64,000 nt of DNA from Weissella koreensis KACC 15510 (GTDB taxonomy: Bacteria > Bacillota > Bacilli > Lactobacillales > Lactobacillaceae). Below are positions 26,452 through 36,003 of this stretch, piece by piece. The first letter of the stretch is position 1. Each line of letters starts with the position of its first letter. The stretch lies in assembly GCF_000219805.1 (NCBI RefSeq), contig NC_015759.1:682001-746000 (forward strand), read 5' to 3'. The notes below the pieces were generated by a model. The model ran no database searches. It worked only from the letters and a program-made list of their open reading frames with translations, and had not been told where the DNA came from. Made by a program: the position numbers and the translations under genes.

Positions 26452-28002
26452 ATGGCTGAACTCAAGCAACAAGAAAGCATCCTCGTTCTCGACTTCGGTT
26501 CACAATACAATCAATTGATTGCCCGCCGAATTCGAGAAATGGGAGTATACTCAGAACTTAAGCCACACACCATTACAATAGAGGAAATTAAAGCAATTAA
26601 TCCAGTGGGGTTAGTCTTTTCTGGTGGACCTAATTCAGTTAACGACGAAGGGGCCTTTACCATTGATCCTGAAATCTATAACTTAAATATCCCGATTTTG
26701 GGAATCTGTTATGGTATGCAACTCATGGCCCATCAACTCCCCGGCGGAAAAGTAGCACCTGCTAATAATTCATCCGAATATGGCGAGACTGAGATGGAAG
26801 TTACTGATCCTGAAGCAGTACTATTTAAGGGAACACCAAAAAAGCAAGTTGTTTTGATGTCCCATGGTGATTACGTGGACCAAGTTCCTGACGGGTTTAC
26901 GGCTGTAGGAACTTCTGACAACACACCAATTGCTGCAATGCAAAATCCGGATAAGAATCTTTATGCAATCCAATTTCATGCTGAAGTTCAACACACCGTT
27001 TATGGTCACCAAATTATAGAAAACTTTATCAACGCTACTCGTGCTAAGCGCAATTGGTCAATGGATGATTTTATCGACCAGCAAATCGAAGAAATCCGTT
27101 CTACAGTTGGTGATAAGAAGGTATTGCTTGGTCTCTCTGGTGGTGTAGATTCTTCAGTTGTTGGAGTTTTACTACAACGTGCCATTGGTGATCAATTAAC
27201 TTCAATTTTCGTTGATCATGGTCTTTTACGTAAAAACGAAGCTAACGAAGTCATGGAAGCTCTTGGTGGTAAATTCGGTCTTAATATTATTAAGGTCGAC
27301 GCCCAAGAACGTTTCCTTAATAAATTAGCTGGTATTTCAGATCCAGAAAAAAAGCGCAAAATCATTGGTAATGAATTTATTCAAGTTTTCGATGAAGAAG
27401 CTACTAAACTTAAGGGCATTGATTTCCTAGCCCAAGGAACGCTTTATACTGATATTATTGAATCTGGAACTGACACGGCCCAAACAATTAAGTCTCACCA
27501 CAACGTTGGGGGGCTTCCTGAAGATATGCAATTCACTTTAATTGAACCTCTTAAGACACTCTTTAAAGATGAAGTCCGTGCTTTAGGTGAAAAACTGGGT
27601 ATGCCACACGACCTAGTTTGGCGTCAACCATTCCCTGGTCCTGGACTTGGAATTCGAGTTTTAGGTGATATCACTGAAGCTAAACTCGAAATCGTCCGTG
27701 ATTCTGATGCAATTTTGCGGGAAGAATTTGCTAACCACGGCCTTGATGCTGAAGTTTGGCAATACTTCACCGTCCTAACAGGTGTCCGTTCCGTTGGTGT
27801 CATGGGAGATGGTCGTACTTATGACTACACTATCTCCATTCGTGCCATTACTTCTATAGATGGAATGACAGCCGATTTTGCTAAGCTTCCTTGGGATATC
27901 TTGGAAGAAGTATCACGTCGAATTGTCAACGAAGTGAGTGGGATTAACCGCGTAGTCTACGACATTACAGCTAAGCCACCAGCAACTGTTGAGTGGGAAT
28001 AA
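26452..28002 (+). CDS. guaA: GMP synthase (glutamine-hydrolysing)
   Basis: This 516-residue enzyme converts XMP to GMP. The class I amidotransferase domain has the nucleophile Cys in GICYGMQLM (about residue 86) with His/Glu in QFHAEVQHT (about 176-178). The ATP-pyrophosphatase domain has the P-loop [10 protein letters not shown] (about 229-238), and the dimerisation domain ends KPPATVEWE as in all GuaA. Two tandem ATG codons occur; the second at 26452 has better spacing (6 nt) from AGGAGG. It is monocistronic with a terminator downstream. Confidence 0.97.
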   Translation: MAELKQQESILVLDFGSQYNQLIARRIREMGVYSELKPHTITIEEIKAINPVGLVFSGGPNSVNDEGAFTIDPEIYNLNIPILGICYGMQLMAHQLPGGKVAPANNSSEYGETEMEVTDPEAVLFKGTPKKQVVLMSHGDYVDQVPDGFTAVGTSDNTPIAAMQNPDKNLYAIQFHAEVQHTVYGHQIIENFINATRAKRNWSMDDFIDQQIEEIRSTVGDKKVLLGLSGGVDSSVVGVLLQRAIGDQLTSIFVDHGLLRKNEANEVMEALGGKFGLNIIKVDAQERFLNKLAGISDPEKKRKIIGNEFIQVFDEEATKLKGIDFLAQGTLYTDIIESGTDTAQTIKSHHNVGGLPEDMQFTLIEPLKTLFKDEVRALGEKLGMPHDLVWRQPFPGPGLGIRVLGDITEAKLEIVRDSDAILREEFANHGLDAEVWQYFTVLTGVRSVGVMGDGRTYDYTISIRAITSIDGMTADFAKLPWDILEEVSRRIVNEVSGINRVVYDITAKPPATVEWE

Positions 28003-28092
28003 TAAATTTTAAAAGATAATCTATGATTTAAAAAAGTCACGCTCGTTTAGTGATTACATTTAACTCTAAAAATTGAAGTTTGTTTCAATTAA

Positions 28093-28143
28093 TTGGTCGG
28101 AAAGTTTTTAGTACTCTACTGAAAACTTTTCGACCATTTTTTA
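28093..28143 (+). terminator. Intrinsic terminator downstream of guaA
   Basis: GGTCGGAAAGTTTT and AAAACTTTTCGACC form a long stem with one mismatch, followed by TTTTTT. Confidence 0.85.
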
Positions 28144-28535
28144 GTTGCTTTAATCGCTAATCATTCTTGGCTTAATACTTAAATATAATTTATCTTTGCA
28201 CGATTAACATTTTGAATGCCTTAAATTTAAAAGAAATACAAACTGTAAAATATTTTAATCCCATTTTAGGAACTGCAGATGGAATCTTGTGACTATTTAA
28301 TAAAATAAATATTACAGATGCGATTTATCACTACCGCAACTAGAAAAAAGTTCATTTAAAATATATGCAGGCGTAATAATTTTATTTTGGCTGAAGCTTA
28401 TTTAGTGTAAAATTTAAAAAAGCAAAGCATCTATCAGTAACTACTGGATTATGGCGATATACCTATCAAATTTTTGAAAGTTTAGTTCACAGAGACAAAG
28501 TTACTATACATAACCAAAATAGTGGGGAATAATAA
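28144..28535. other. Intergenic region without recognised features
   Basis: This 392-bp AT-rich gap between the guaA terminator and the ClC gene has no long reading frame on either strand, no repeat and no riboswitch that I recognise. Its last 20 bp hold a GGGGAAT ribosome-binding-like sequence for the next gene. Confidence 0.5.
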
Positions 28536-29816
28536 ATGGAACACGTATTAAAAGAGTCACAAAACCCAAAGGAGATTCACCAACAAACTGGAATTTTAAT
28601 TATTTCAACGATTGCTTTAGGCATCATAGTTGGTTTTAGTTCATTGATTTTGAGTTTATTTTTAGATAAAGTTGAACAATTTTTCTTAAGCTTCAAAGAA
28701 TCAGCACTCGCGCCTAGCGCAACCATGATTGCCGGTAGTCATCGACTCATTTCAGTGATTATTGGGGGGATGTTAGCCACCATCATTTGGTATATTCTAC
28801 GCACTAAATTTAAACCCATCATCAGTATCAATCAGGCCTTAAAAGGAAAACAGATGCCATGGATTGAAACCATCATTGATGTTCTAACCCAGATTATGTT
28901 TGTCGGAACTGGTGGTTCGGTGGGCCGTGAGTTAGCTCCAAGAGAAGCCGGAGCCATGCTAGCGCAACGATGGTCAAACATGATTAATAAAATAGGATTA
29001 TCAAAAATAACTCCCGAAGATCAACAGTTATTAATTGCTGCTGCTGCCGGGGCCGGTTTCGCCGGAATCTACATCGCCCCCATCACGGGGATGTTTTTCT
29101 GTGTTGAAATTCTATTAAAAAAAATAACACCAAAAACGGTAACCATCAGTTTAAGTATGAGTGTGATTTCAATGTTAATAGGTTCTTTGGTTAAGGGCTT
29201 TAAGCCTTACTATTTAATTCACGATACTCATTTCAGCTTAATGATGCTACCTTTTGTTTTAATCGCGAGTCCCATTATTGGACTAGTCGGCGTTTTATTT
29301 CGTAAAGCCTTTAAATGGGCTGAAAAATTTCAAGCCAAGAATAAACAAATTTTATGGCAATTACCATTATTAGCTGTTTTAACTGGATTAATAGCAATGA
29401 TATTCCCACAAATCATGGGAAATGGTCGGGCCTTAGCTCAACTGTCAATGAATTATAATCACCATTTTTTTATCGGGATTCTTATTTTGGGCGCAATCGC
29501 TAAAGCTACCGTAACAGTTTTAACGATTCGTGCTGGCGCATCCGGTGGAACGTTAACCCCATCAATTGCGATTGGATCAGCCTTAGGTGTTTTAATTGGA
29601 CTAGGCTTTAATTTATTAGGCTTCCCACTTTCATTGAGTCAAGCAGCATTATTAGGTGCCGCTATTCTCTTGGCTGCCTCACAACAAGCTCCTTTAATGG
29701 CTTTATTTATGATTTTCGAAGTTAGCCATCTTGATTATTCGGCATTTTTACCTCTTGGTCTTGGTGTGGCGATCGCAGCCATCATTTCACAATTATTCTT
29801 TAAAGGTCGTTTATAG
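28536..29816 (+). CDS. ClC-family chloride channel/transporter
   Basis: This 426-residue membrane protein has about 10-11 hydrophobic segments and ClC motifs: GTGGSVGRELAPREAG (about 127-142, keeping the gating Glu in GRE), GAGFAGIYIAPITGMFF (about 173), and GASGGTLTPSIAIG near 338 (the GxFxP region). The first selectivity motif GSGIP is not seen in usual form. It could be a Cl- or F- channel or H+/anion antiporter. It is monocistronic. Confidence 0.85.
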   Translation: MEHVLKESQNPKEIHQQTGILIISTIALGIIVGFSSLILSLFLDKVEQFFLSFKESALAPSATMIAGSHRLISVIIGGMLATIIWYILRTKFKPIISINQALKGKQMPWIETIIDVLTQIMFVGTGGSVGRELAPREAGAMLAQRWSNMINKIGLSKITPEDQQLLIAAAAGAGFAGIYIAPITGMFFCVEILLKKITPKTVTISLSMSVISMLIGSLVKGFKPYYLIHDTHFSLMMLPFVLIASPIIGLVGVLFRKAFKWAEKFQAKNKQILWQLPLLAVLTGLIAMIFPQIMGNGRALAQLSMNYNHHFFIGILILGAIAKATVTVLTIRAGASGGTLTPSIAIGSALGVLIGLGFNLLGFPLSLSQAALLGAAILLAASQQAPLMALFMIFEVSHLDYSAFLPLGLGVAIAAIISQLFFKGRL

Positions 29817-29869
29817 AAAGATATATATAATAGCTATTATTAATTATTTGATTTAATTATTGTGAACTT

Positions 29870-29907
29870 AACCCCATTAGTTGGCTAAAACTGATGGGGT
29901 TTTTATT
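29870..29907 (+). terminator. Intrinsic terminator after the ClC gene
   Basis: CCCCAT-AGT and ACT-ATGGGG arms are followed by TTTTTATT. Confidence 0.8.
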
Positions 29908-30012
29908 ATGTTTTAAAAAACATTCTAACTATGCTTAAATACAGATAAATTTATTTAAAGATATTTAAAAAGTTTGCACTAAATCAAAAAACACTTATAG
30001 TAAAAGAAACAA

Positions 30013-30029
30013 GTTATTTATAAAGTAAC
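30013..30029. promoter_or_regulatory. Possible operator upstream of the NmrA–Rrf2 operon
   Basis: GTTATTTATAAAGTAAC is an imperfect palindrome (GTTA/TAAC outer arms, TT/AA inner) about 100 bp upstream of the reductase gene. It could bind the Rrf2 regulator encoded in the same operon. The rest of 29908-30125 is featureless AT-rich DNA. Confidence 0.3.
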
Positions 30030-30125
30030 ATGTTCTCAAATTATCAAATCAACATATCGCATCACAATGTTCATGTAGATATCAGAAATAATATTTATAA
30101 AAAAATTGATAAAGGATAAATAAAA

Positions 30126-30992
30126 ATGAAATATTTAATTACCGGCGCAACAGGAAATTTAGGTACTCGAGTAGTCCATAATTTAATTAAATTAGTAGGA
30201 TCTGAATCCATTACCGCTGCAGTTCATACACCAAGTAAGGCTAATTTGATTAAAGAACTAGGTGTAAATTTGGTATCAATCGATTATTTGAACGTTGATA
30301 GTATGGTTCAAGCCTTCAAGAAACAAGATGTAGTGATTTATATTCCTAGTAAAACTTATAGTATGTTACAGAGAATTACGGAGTTTGAAAATTCGATAAA
30401 AGCCTTAAAATTAGCCAATGTACACAATGTTGTCTTTGTTAGTTTCTACGCTGATCAAGAAAATAATCCCTTTACGATGTCTCCCTACTACGGCTATGCT
30501 CCAAGAAAACTGGCTGGTAGTGGTTTAGCATATGCTGTTATTAGAAATTCACTATATGCTGATCCATTGGTGCCTTACTTACCCGAACTAATTGAACGAA
30601 AACACTTAATCTATCCGGTCGGCGATCAAGCGATGAGTTTTATCACCCAAGATGACAGTGCTGAATCAATCGCTAAGTTGGCTATGCAACCTAATTTACG
30701 AGATCATGGACAAATCTATACTGTGACTCAAGATAATAGTTTAACTATGCCAGAACTCGGAAAAATTATGACTACTATCACTGATCATACAATTGGCTAT
30801 GAGCCAGTTACTACGAAAGAATTTGGTGAAATCTATGCTCCAGATGGGGATGGCGAAGAGTTAGCTAGTATGTATGCCGCTGGTGCTCTAGGATTATTTG
30901 ATCAAGTCACCAATGACTTTAAAACCATCACAGGACACGCTCCTAAGAACATGCTGAACTTCTTATCCCGCAATTATGTGGAGCGTAAATAA
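30126..30992 (+). CDS. NmrA/QorB-like NAD(P)-binding reductase
   Basis: This 288-residue atypical SDR has the N-terminal nucleotide motif ITGATGNLGTRV (about 4-15), then VYIPSKTY where sugar or quinone reductases of the NmrA family carry ISS. It lacks a catalytic YxxxK. QorB-like members reduce quinones with NADPH. The gene lies 2 bp before an Rrf2-family regulator, so both are one operon. A second NmrA-type paralogue is at 37.5 kb. Confidence 0.82.
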   Translation: MKYLITGATGNLGTRVVHNLIKLVGSESITAAVHTPSKANLIKELGVNLVSIDYLNVDSMVQAFKKQDVVIYIPSKTYSMLQRITEFENSIKALKLANVHNVVFVSFYADQENNPFTMSPYYGYAPRKLAGSGLAYAVIRNSLYADPLVPYLPELIERKHLIYPVGDQAMSFITQDDSAESIAKLAMQPNLRDHGQIYTVTQDNSLTMPELGKIMTTITDHTIGYEPVTTKEFGEIYAPDGDGEELASMYAAGALGLFDQVTNDFKTITGHAPKNMLNFLSRNYVERK

Positions 30993-30994
30993 AA

Positions 30995-31429
30995 ATGAAA
31001 TATTCCCATAAATTAAGTGACGCCGTACATATTTTAGCTTACGTTTATATTTATGCTGATGGAGATCTATCAAGTAAAGCTATTGCTTCAAGTGTTGAAA
31101 CAAATCAAAGTATGGTTAGACGGATGATGTCGAATTTAGTGCGGGCCGGTTTACTCAACAGTCAACCTGGTAAAGTAGAAGTATCTTTAGCCAAAGCCCC
31201 TCAAGACATTAGTTTGCTTGATGTTTATCTAGCAATAGAAGACAATCATAATTTCTTACACATTGATGACAAGACCAATCCGCTATGTATCGTTGGTGGC
31301 AATATTCAGGAAACTTTGAATGATGTTTATAGTAAAATTCAAAAAGATGCTGAAGCAAGTATGTCAGAACACTCATTACAAGAGATCATTGATCAAATTC
31401 TAACCCTTGAAAAAAATAAAAATCGTTAA
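30995..31429 (+). CDS. Rrf2-family transcriptional regulator
   Basis: This 144-residue regulator has the Rrf2 winged helix (MKYSHKLSDAVHILAYV, SSKAIASSVETNQSMVRRMMSNLVRAGLL). It has a single cysteine (PLCIVG, about 104) in the region where IscR-type proteins carry three, so it does not bind an IscR-like cluster. It most resembles YwnA-type Rrf2 proteins, and it probably controls the preceding reductase in response to redox or electrophile stress. Confidence 0.85.
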   Translation: MKYSHKLSDAVHILAYVYIYADGDLSSKAIASSVETNQSMVRRMMSNLVRAGLLNSQPGKVEVSLAKAPQDISLLDVYLAIEDNHNFLHIDDKTNPLCIVGGNIQETLNDVYSKIQKDAEASMSEHSLQEIIDQILTLEKNKNR

Positions 31430-31460
31430 TTTACTGCTAACATATTTCAGACATAATACT

Positions 31461-31503
31461 AAAAAGTACATTTCCTCAAACTAGAGATAATGTGCTTTTT
31501 TAT
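31461..31503 (+). terminator. Intrinsic terminator after the Rrf2 gene
   Basis: AAAAAGTACATT and AATGTGCTTTTTT arms with one mismatch close a 17-nt loop. Confidence 0.65.
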
Positions 31504-31507
31504 ATTA

Positions 31508-31672
31508 ATGTTTGAAGAAATTTCCAACAATGAAGAACAAAACAAATTAAACGCTGCCTTATTTTTTAACATTATTATTGGATATATCGCCCTAATGAGC
31601 ACTGGTATTCAACCATCTGATGCTCAACAAATATTTATTAGAAATATTAATCGAGTATTTGATTCTTTTTAA
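31508..31672 (+). pseudogene. Remnant resembling a TetR-family C terminus
   Basis: An open stretch of about 54 codons (FEEISNNEEQNKLNAALFF, ending QQIFIRNINRVFDSF) has the look of a TetR ligand-binding C terminus but has no HTH in front and no ribosome binding site. It directly follows the terminator of the Rrf2 gene. I treat it as a decayed fragment; the family call is tentative. Confidence 0.35.
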
Positions 31673-31676
31673 ACTT

Positions 31677-31954
31677 TTATTTATAAAATTTCAAAATAAT
31701 GGTCGGGTTCAGTTAGTAAAATTAACAGAAAAAGGCGACGTAAAGCTGAAAAAAGTCTCTTCTATATTCGATAGTATCTTGACTATTTAGATCCCAAAGA
31801 ATGGTTTGAGTTATCTAATATCCTTGATAAATTAAATGATGGTATTCGTGATAATTTAAATTTGAACGGAATTCAAAATATTGGAACACGCATTATGTTA
31901 AGCCATTTGGATTGTAAAAATGAACAAGATCCAGAAATTAATAGTAGTAAATAA
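31677..31954 (+). pseudogene. Remnant of a MarR-family regulator (wing and C terminus)
   Basis: Translation gives IKFQNNGRVQLVKLTEKGDV, the MarR wing, and then LKKVSSIFDSILTI and a stop. After a frame change near 31790 it continues DPKEWFELSNILDKLNDGI and on to a TAA at 31954. The HTH-encoding 5' part is missing. The frameshift and truncation mark it as a dead gene. Confidence 0.6.
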
Positions 31955-32001
31955 CCAGTCTATTAGACCGGTATTTGCGCATATAATTTTATAAATTAAA
32001 A

Positions 32002-32042
32002 CCCTATTCGTTGAATTCAATCGACGAATAGGGCCATTTTTT
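32002..32042. terminator. Bidirectional terminator
   Basis: CCCTATTCGT and ACGAATAGGG form a perfect 10-bp stem followed by TTTTTT, between the MarR remnant and the MFS gene. Confidence 0.8.
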
Positions 32043-32070
32043 ATATATTATTTTCCAAAAGTGCTTGTAT

Positions 32071-33474
32071 TCATTTTTTCACCCGATTAGTCATCATGAA
32101 AGCAGGTATTAAAATCAATAATGAAAAAATTGTAGCATATAAAAATCCATATTGATACGCGCCAATTAATTGATTTGGCTGATTGACCGGATGTATCACG
32201 GTATACCCCGTCACTACGGTTGCTAGTACTGCTGCTCCAAAAGCCGAACCTACTTGTTCAAATAATTTAGCACCAATCGATGCTGCTCCCACATCAATTT
32301 TATCAATCCCTACATAAACGTCGGCTTGCAAGGCAGACTTAACTCCAGCACCACCAATTCCGCGAATAAACATGATTAACATTAATAACCAACTAGCTGT
32401 TGTTTGACCCAAATAAACCAAGGGTAGCGTTCCAATTACGGTAATAATAACTCCCAAGATAATAACGATTCGTGCACCGATTTGATCAATCATACGGCCA
32501 ATCATTCCCCGCGCCATCAACATTCCTAAACTTTGCGGAATCAAAGCTATGGCAGCAATGATCAAACTATCACCTCGAACATCTTGAAAATAAAGAGGGA
32601 ATAATAGCATCGGACCAGTAGTAATAAATCCAGCTAATAAATCACCAAGCATCGCCCCTGAAAAATTATGATATTTAAATAAATGCAGTGGTAAAACCAC
32701 GGTATATTTTGTCTTCAAGGCGTAAAAAACATAAATTATGCTGGCTAGTAACCCTATTCCAACTAGGCGTAAAGTTGCTATTTGAAGAAAAGTTCCTGTC
32801 ATACTAGCTTTGGTAATTCCTAAAATTAGGCTTACTGCAATCACCACTAATAAAGTTATTCCTAAAAAGTCAAAATGATCTAGCCGACGCTGTGGGCTAC
32901 TTTTAGGTACCATCCTAATTAAACCGATAATCGCAATCATCACAATAGGCACATTTACAAAGAACATCCATCGCCATGAACTAGTCTGGACAATGAGCCC
33001 ACCAAATATCGGTCCTAGCATCGGTCCTAGAGTCATAGGCACTCCAATAATGGACATAACTTGTCCCATTTTAGCGCCTCCAAATAATTCAACTAATAAC
33101 GTAAACATAACTGTAATTAATAGGCCCGAAAATAAACCTTGAATTATTCGCATGCTAATTAACATATATATATTGGCTGATAATCCAGCTAATAGTGACG
33201 CTAATCCGAATCCAATTTCAGACCATAAATAAATCGTTCTTCCCGAAAAGCGATCCACCAACCAACTTGAGAACGGAACGGCAGCCCCCATCGCTAAAAT
33301 GAAACTTATCATAACCCACTGAACTAACCCTAGTGAAGCTTGGAACTCTTGACCTAGTTGATTGATGGCAATATTAACCATTGTAGAATCTAGCATCGGT
33401 GCCATTGTTCCAAGTACGAGCACCCATGCTATCGTAACTAGCTCCTTTGGAAATTTTTGTGTTTGTTTGAACAT
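32071..33474 (-). CDS. MFS drug efflux transporter, DHA2 (EmrB/QacA) family
   Basis: This 467-residue transporter has 14 predicted helices. Motif DxxxxN (LDSTMVNIA) appears in helix 1 at about 28-36, the motif A-like loop DRFSGRTIYLWSEIGF near 75, and motif C GPMLGPIFGGLI near 148. DHA2 members export drugs or toxic metabolites using protons. A MarR regulator lies just upstream on the same strand and likely represses it through repeats in its promoter. Confidence 0.87.
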   Translation of the reverse strand: MFKQTQKFPKELVTIAWVLVLGTMAPMLDSTMVNIAINQLGQEFQASLGLVQWVMISFILAMGAAVPFSSWLVDRFSGRTIYLWSEIGFGLASLLAGLSANIYMLISMRIIQGLFSGLLITVMFTLLVELFGGAKMGQVMSIIGVPMTLGPMLGPIFGGLIVQTSSWRWMFFVNVPIVMIAIIGLIRMVPKSSPQRRLDHFDFLGITLLVVIAVSLILGITKASMTGTFLQIATLRLVGIGLLASIIYVFYALKTKYTVVLPLHLFKYHNFSGAMLGDLLAGFITTGPMLLFPLYFQDVRGDSLIIAAIALIPQSLGMLMARGMIGRMIDQIGARIVIILGVIITVIGTLPLVYLGQTTASWLLMLIMFIRGIGGAGVKSALQADVYVGIDKIDVGAASIGAKLFEQVGSAFGAAVLATVVTGYTVIHPVNQPNQLIGAYQYGFLYATIFSLLILIPAFMMTNRVKK

Positions 33475-33521
33475 AATTCTTACCTCAATTTTTAAATATA
33501 TTTGTTTTTTAATGTTTCCTA

Positions 33522-33568
33522 GTCAACAAAATACATATTAAACCTTTTTGTTTCTTTGTCAACAAAAT
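33522..33568 (-). promoter_or_regulatory. Promoter and direct-repeat operator of the MFS gene
   Basis: GTCAACAAAAT occurs at 33522-33532 and again at 33558-33568. On the minus strand TTGACA within the second copy serves as a -35 with a TAATAT-like -10 16 bp on, so the repeats bracket the promoter. They are candidate sites for the adjacent MarR regulator. Confidence 0.5.
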
Positions 33569-33577
33569 TGTTAGTAA

Positions 33578-33605
33578 ATAAAAAACGCAGGTCTTATTCT
33601 GCGTT
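33578..33605 (-). terminator. Intrinsic terminator after the MarR gene
   Basis: AACGCAG and CTGCGTT form a 7-bp stem followed on the minus strand by TTTTTTATTT. The stem overlaps the MarR stop codon. Confidence 0.75.
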
Positions 33606-34071
33606 AGTTTGAGGTATTTAATTTGTGCATTTCTTGTTCAAAATGCTGATTTAATTTTCCCGCAAAATCAAGCATTTCATTCAATTCTTCTTCTTTAAGC
33701 AGATCAAAAATTTGCTGATCACGCCTCACAATATCAGTATGTAAATCTGCATGTCTTGCAAATAAATTTTTACCAGCCTCAGTTAATTTAAAATAACGTT
33801 CTTTTTTATTATTGGGGCGTTGAAAAGAAACTACCAAATCTTTATTAACTAATTTATTCATTAATTTAGTTACTCCACCACGTGTCATACCAGTTTCATC
33901 AGCTATTTTAGTTACATTCGGTTCATCCAAATGGCCCACCAAATCAACAGTTTCAACTTCTACATGGGTATAACCCGTGAACTGATTAGTCACCACCGCC
34001 CGATTTAAGCGCATGAAATTATTCACTACTTCAATATAGGCCGACATAAATACATCTTCTCGATTTTCCAT
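33604..34071 (-). CDS. MarR-family transcriptional regulator
   Basis: This 155-residue regulator has the MarR winged HTH (NVTKIADETGMTRGGVTKLMNKLVNKDLV, in pieces, about 52-80, then a wing with RPNNKKERYFKLTEAG). An upstream in-frame ATG gives seven more residues, but the ATG at 34071 follows AGAGG at 8 nt. It precedes an MFS exporter gene and is separated from it by a terminator and a promoter with direct repeats. Confidence 0.87.
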   Translation of the reverse strand: MENREDVFMSAYIEVVNNFMRLNRAVVTNQFTGYTHVEVETVDLVGHLDEPNVTKIADETGMTRGGVTKLMNKLVNKDLVVSFQRPNNKKERYFKLTEAGKNLFARHADLHTDIVRRDQQIFDLLKEEELNEMLDFAGKLNQHFEQEMHKLNTSN

Positions 34072-34152
34072 TGTAATGTCCTCTAAAATCATTATACAAA
34101 ATTGTTTCCCAATAAACCAAATTTCATTATTTTAAATTACACAAATTAAACG

Positions 34153-34196
34153 TCAAAAAAGCCTAATACCATTTAAATGCTATCAGGCTTCTTATT
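34153..34196. terminator. Terminator after the M20 deacylase gene
   Basis: AAGCCT-AATA and TATC-AGGCTT arms with an A tract on the left give a minus-strand terminator; the right side is also T-rich. Confidence 0.7.
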
Positions 34197-34244
34197 TTTA
34201 ATATCAATTAAATCAAACTACTAAATAAAACTACTGTTTTAACT

Positions 34245-35450
34245 TTATTCAGCTAAATATTGATCAAATAATTGGATATATAATTCAATGAAATCCAAAT
34301 ACATTTTTTGATCAACGTATTCATTAGCGGTATGCGAGGTCGTATTTCCTGGTCCAAAGACAATAAACGGAACATTATCATCCTGATCGCGCATCAAATT
34401 CGAAGCATCTGTGATTCCTGGGGATGCTAAGACTGGAATCTTCTCACCGGCATACTTTTCACCAATCGTTTGTGCCAAATGGATCAAATCATTTTCCTTG
34501 GTTGAAATCACAGCAGGTTCATCCATCATTACTTCATAGCTGATATCTGCCTGCTTTAATTCAATCGGCAACATTTTAGCCATATTTACATCATAATTTT
34601 GATTACTTTTTTGTAGTTCTTTTTTAACGATTGCGTCAAATTTATTCAATACATCTTTTCCATTAAATTCTGGAATCGTTCGAATATTGATCTGAGCTTC
34701 GGCAGATTCAGGTAATGAATTAACTTGGACCCCACCCGCTAAAATATCAGTATTTACTGTTACATTCCCTAAGACTGTATTAACGGGAATTTCAGCGGCT
34801 CTAAATTCTTCATTAACGGCCGCCAAAATACTAATCACTGGATCAAGAGCATTATAACCAAAGTTTGGCATTGAACTATGTGAAGCCGTTCCCTTCGAAG
34901 TCAATTTAATATCAATTGATCCTTTTTGGGCGTACGCAATTTGATATCCAGATGGCTCTGCCACTAGGAGAGCATCAACATCTTGCATATATCCTTTTTC
35001 AAAAAATAGTTGTGATCCTTCTTCACCAACTTCTTCTCCTAGCGTTGCTAATAAACGTAGTGTCCCACGAGCTGGCTTATTTTGTGCTTTCATTTCAATC
35101 ATAGCAATGACCAAGGCTGCCAAACCGCTCTTCATATCTGAAGAACCACGGCCATATAATTTTCCATCTTTTTGTGTCAAGGTAAAGGGATCGCTATTCC
35201 AATCATCTAAATTACCAGGATCAACTACATCCATATGTCCAGTTACAGCCATTACTGGTGCGCCAGTCCCAATTTCAGCTACTAAGTTAGCTCGACTTTC
35301 ACCAATCTTGATAATCTTAGCTTCAATATCATATTGCGCCAAAATTTCTGATAAATAATTTGCTACATCCAATTCATGTTCGTTAACTGATGGGATTTCC
35401 ACCAATTTTTTCAAAATATCAATTCGTGCTGATTCATTTAAAAGTGCCAT
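34245..35450 (-). CDS. M20 family metallohydrolase, ArgE/DapE type
   Basis: This 401-residue zinc deacylase has the M20 metal ligands: GHMDVVDPG (about 71), the bridging Asp in GRGSSDMKSG (about 104), catalytic Glu pair GEEVGEEG (about 138), and the final His in GNTTSHTANE near 376. The internal dimerisation lid spans about 180-290. Candidates are succinyl-diaminopimelate desuccinylase, acetylornithine deacetylase or a related N-acyl amino-acid hydrolase; sequence alone does not settle which. It is monocistronic. Confidence 0.82.
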   Translation of the reverse strand: MALLNESARIDILKKLVEIPSVNEHELDVANYLSEILAQYDIEAKIIKIGESRANLVAEIGTGAPVMAVTGHMDVVDPGNLDDWNSDPFTLTQKDGKLYGRGSSDMKSGLAALVIAMIEMKAQNKPARGTLRLLATLGEEVGEEGSQLFFEKGYMQDVDALLVAEPSGYQIAYAQKGSIDIKLTSKGTASHSSMPNFGYNALDPVISILAAVNEEFRAAEIPVNTVLGNVTVNTDILAGGVQVNSLPESAEAQINIRTIPEFNGKDVLNKFDAIVKKELQKSNQNYDVNMAKMLPIELKQADISYEVMMDEPAVISTKENDLIHLAQTIGEKYAGEKIPVLASPGITDASNLMRDQDDNVPFIVFGPGNTTSHTANEYVDQKMYLDFIELYIQLFDQYLAE

Positions 35451-35555
35451 ATTCAGTATGCCTTCTTTCTAAATTTCACTTAACGCCAAAATCCATTAAC
35501 AGTTCTACACGTCCATTCTAACACTTCATTTTTTTAAATAATAGCTATCAAAAAT

Positions 35556-35999
35556 TTACTTTCTATGTCCTTTAAAAATTTCTTTTTTTCGCAGATTCAA
35601 TCCCAATGAAGCAATTGAAAAACCACAAACTAAGCCAATCGCAATCACCAATGTATTAAAGACTCCTGCCACTCCAGCATTAATATTTCCCTTGGTAAAA
35701 CTGGTCACCGTTTCAAATGCCATTCCCCCTGGGACCAATGGAATTAAGGTACCCACGTAAATCATTAGTGAAGGAACCTTCTTTCTTTTAGCAAAAACTA
35801 ATCCAACTACCCCAATCAAAAAAGCTGCAACGATATTCGCTAGAAAAACATTATCAATGCTTTGAACTACAAAAAGATATGTTGCCCACGAAATGGCTCC
35901 CGTGAATCCAGATGATAAAAGAGCCCGTTTTGGAACATTAGCAATTACACCATAAAAATAACTTGATAAAAAAGCTAACCCAATTGAAATATAATCCAT
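35556..35999 (-). CDS. Threonine/serine exporter small subunit, ThrE C-terminal domain
   Basis: This 147-residue membrane protein with five helices matches the DUF3815/ThrE_2 half of split threonine/serine exporters. A TTG codon upstream overlaps the previous gene, but the ATG at 35999 follows GGAGG at 8 nt. That GGAGG lies within the last codons of the partner gene, so the pair is translationally coupled. The two subunits together correspond to the fused ThrE of Corynebacterium. Confidence 0.82.
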   Translation of the reverse strand: MDYISIGLAFLSSYFYGVIANVPKRALLSSGFTGAISWATYLFVVQSIDNVFLANIVAAFLIGVVGLVFAKRKKVPSLMIYVGTLIPLVPGGMAFETVTSFTKGNINAGVAGVFNTLVIAIGLVCGFSIASLGLNLRKKEIFKGHRK

Positions 36000-36003
36000 T
36001 ATT

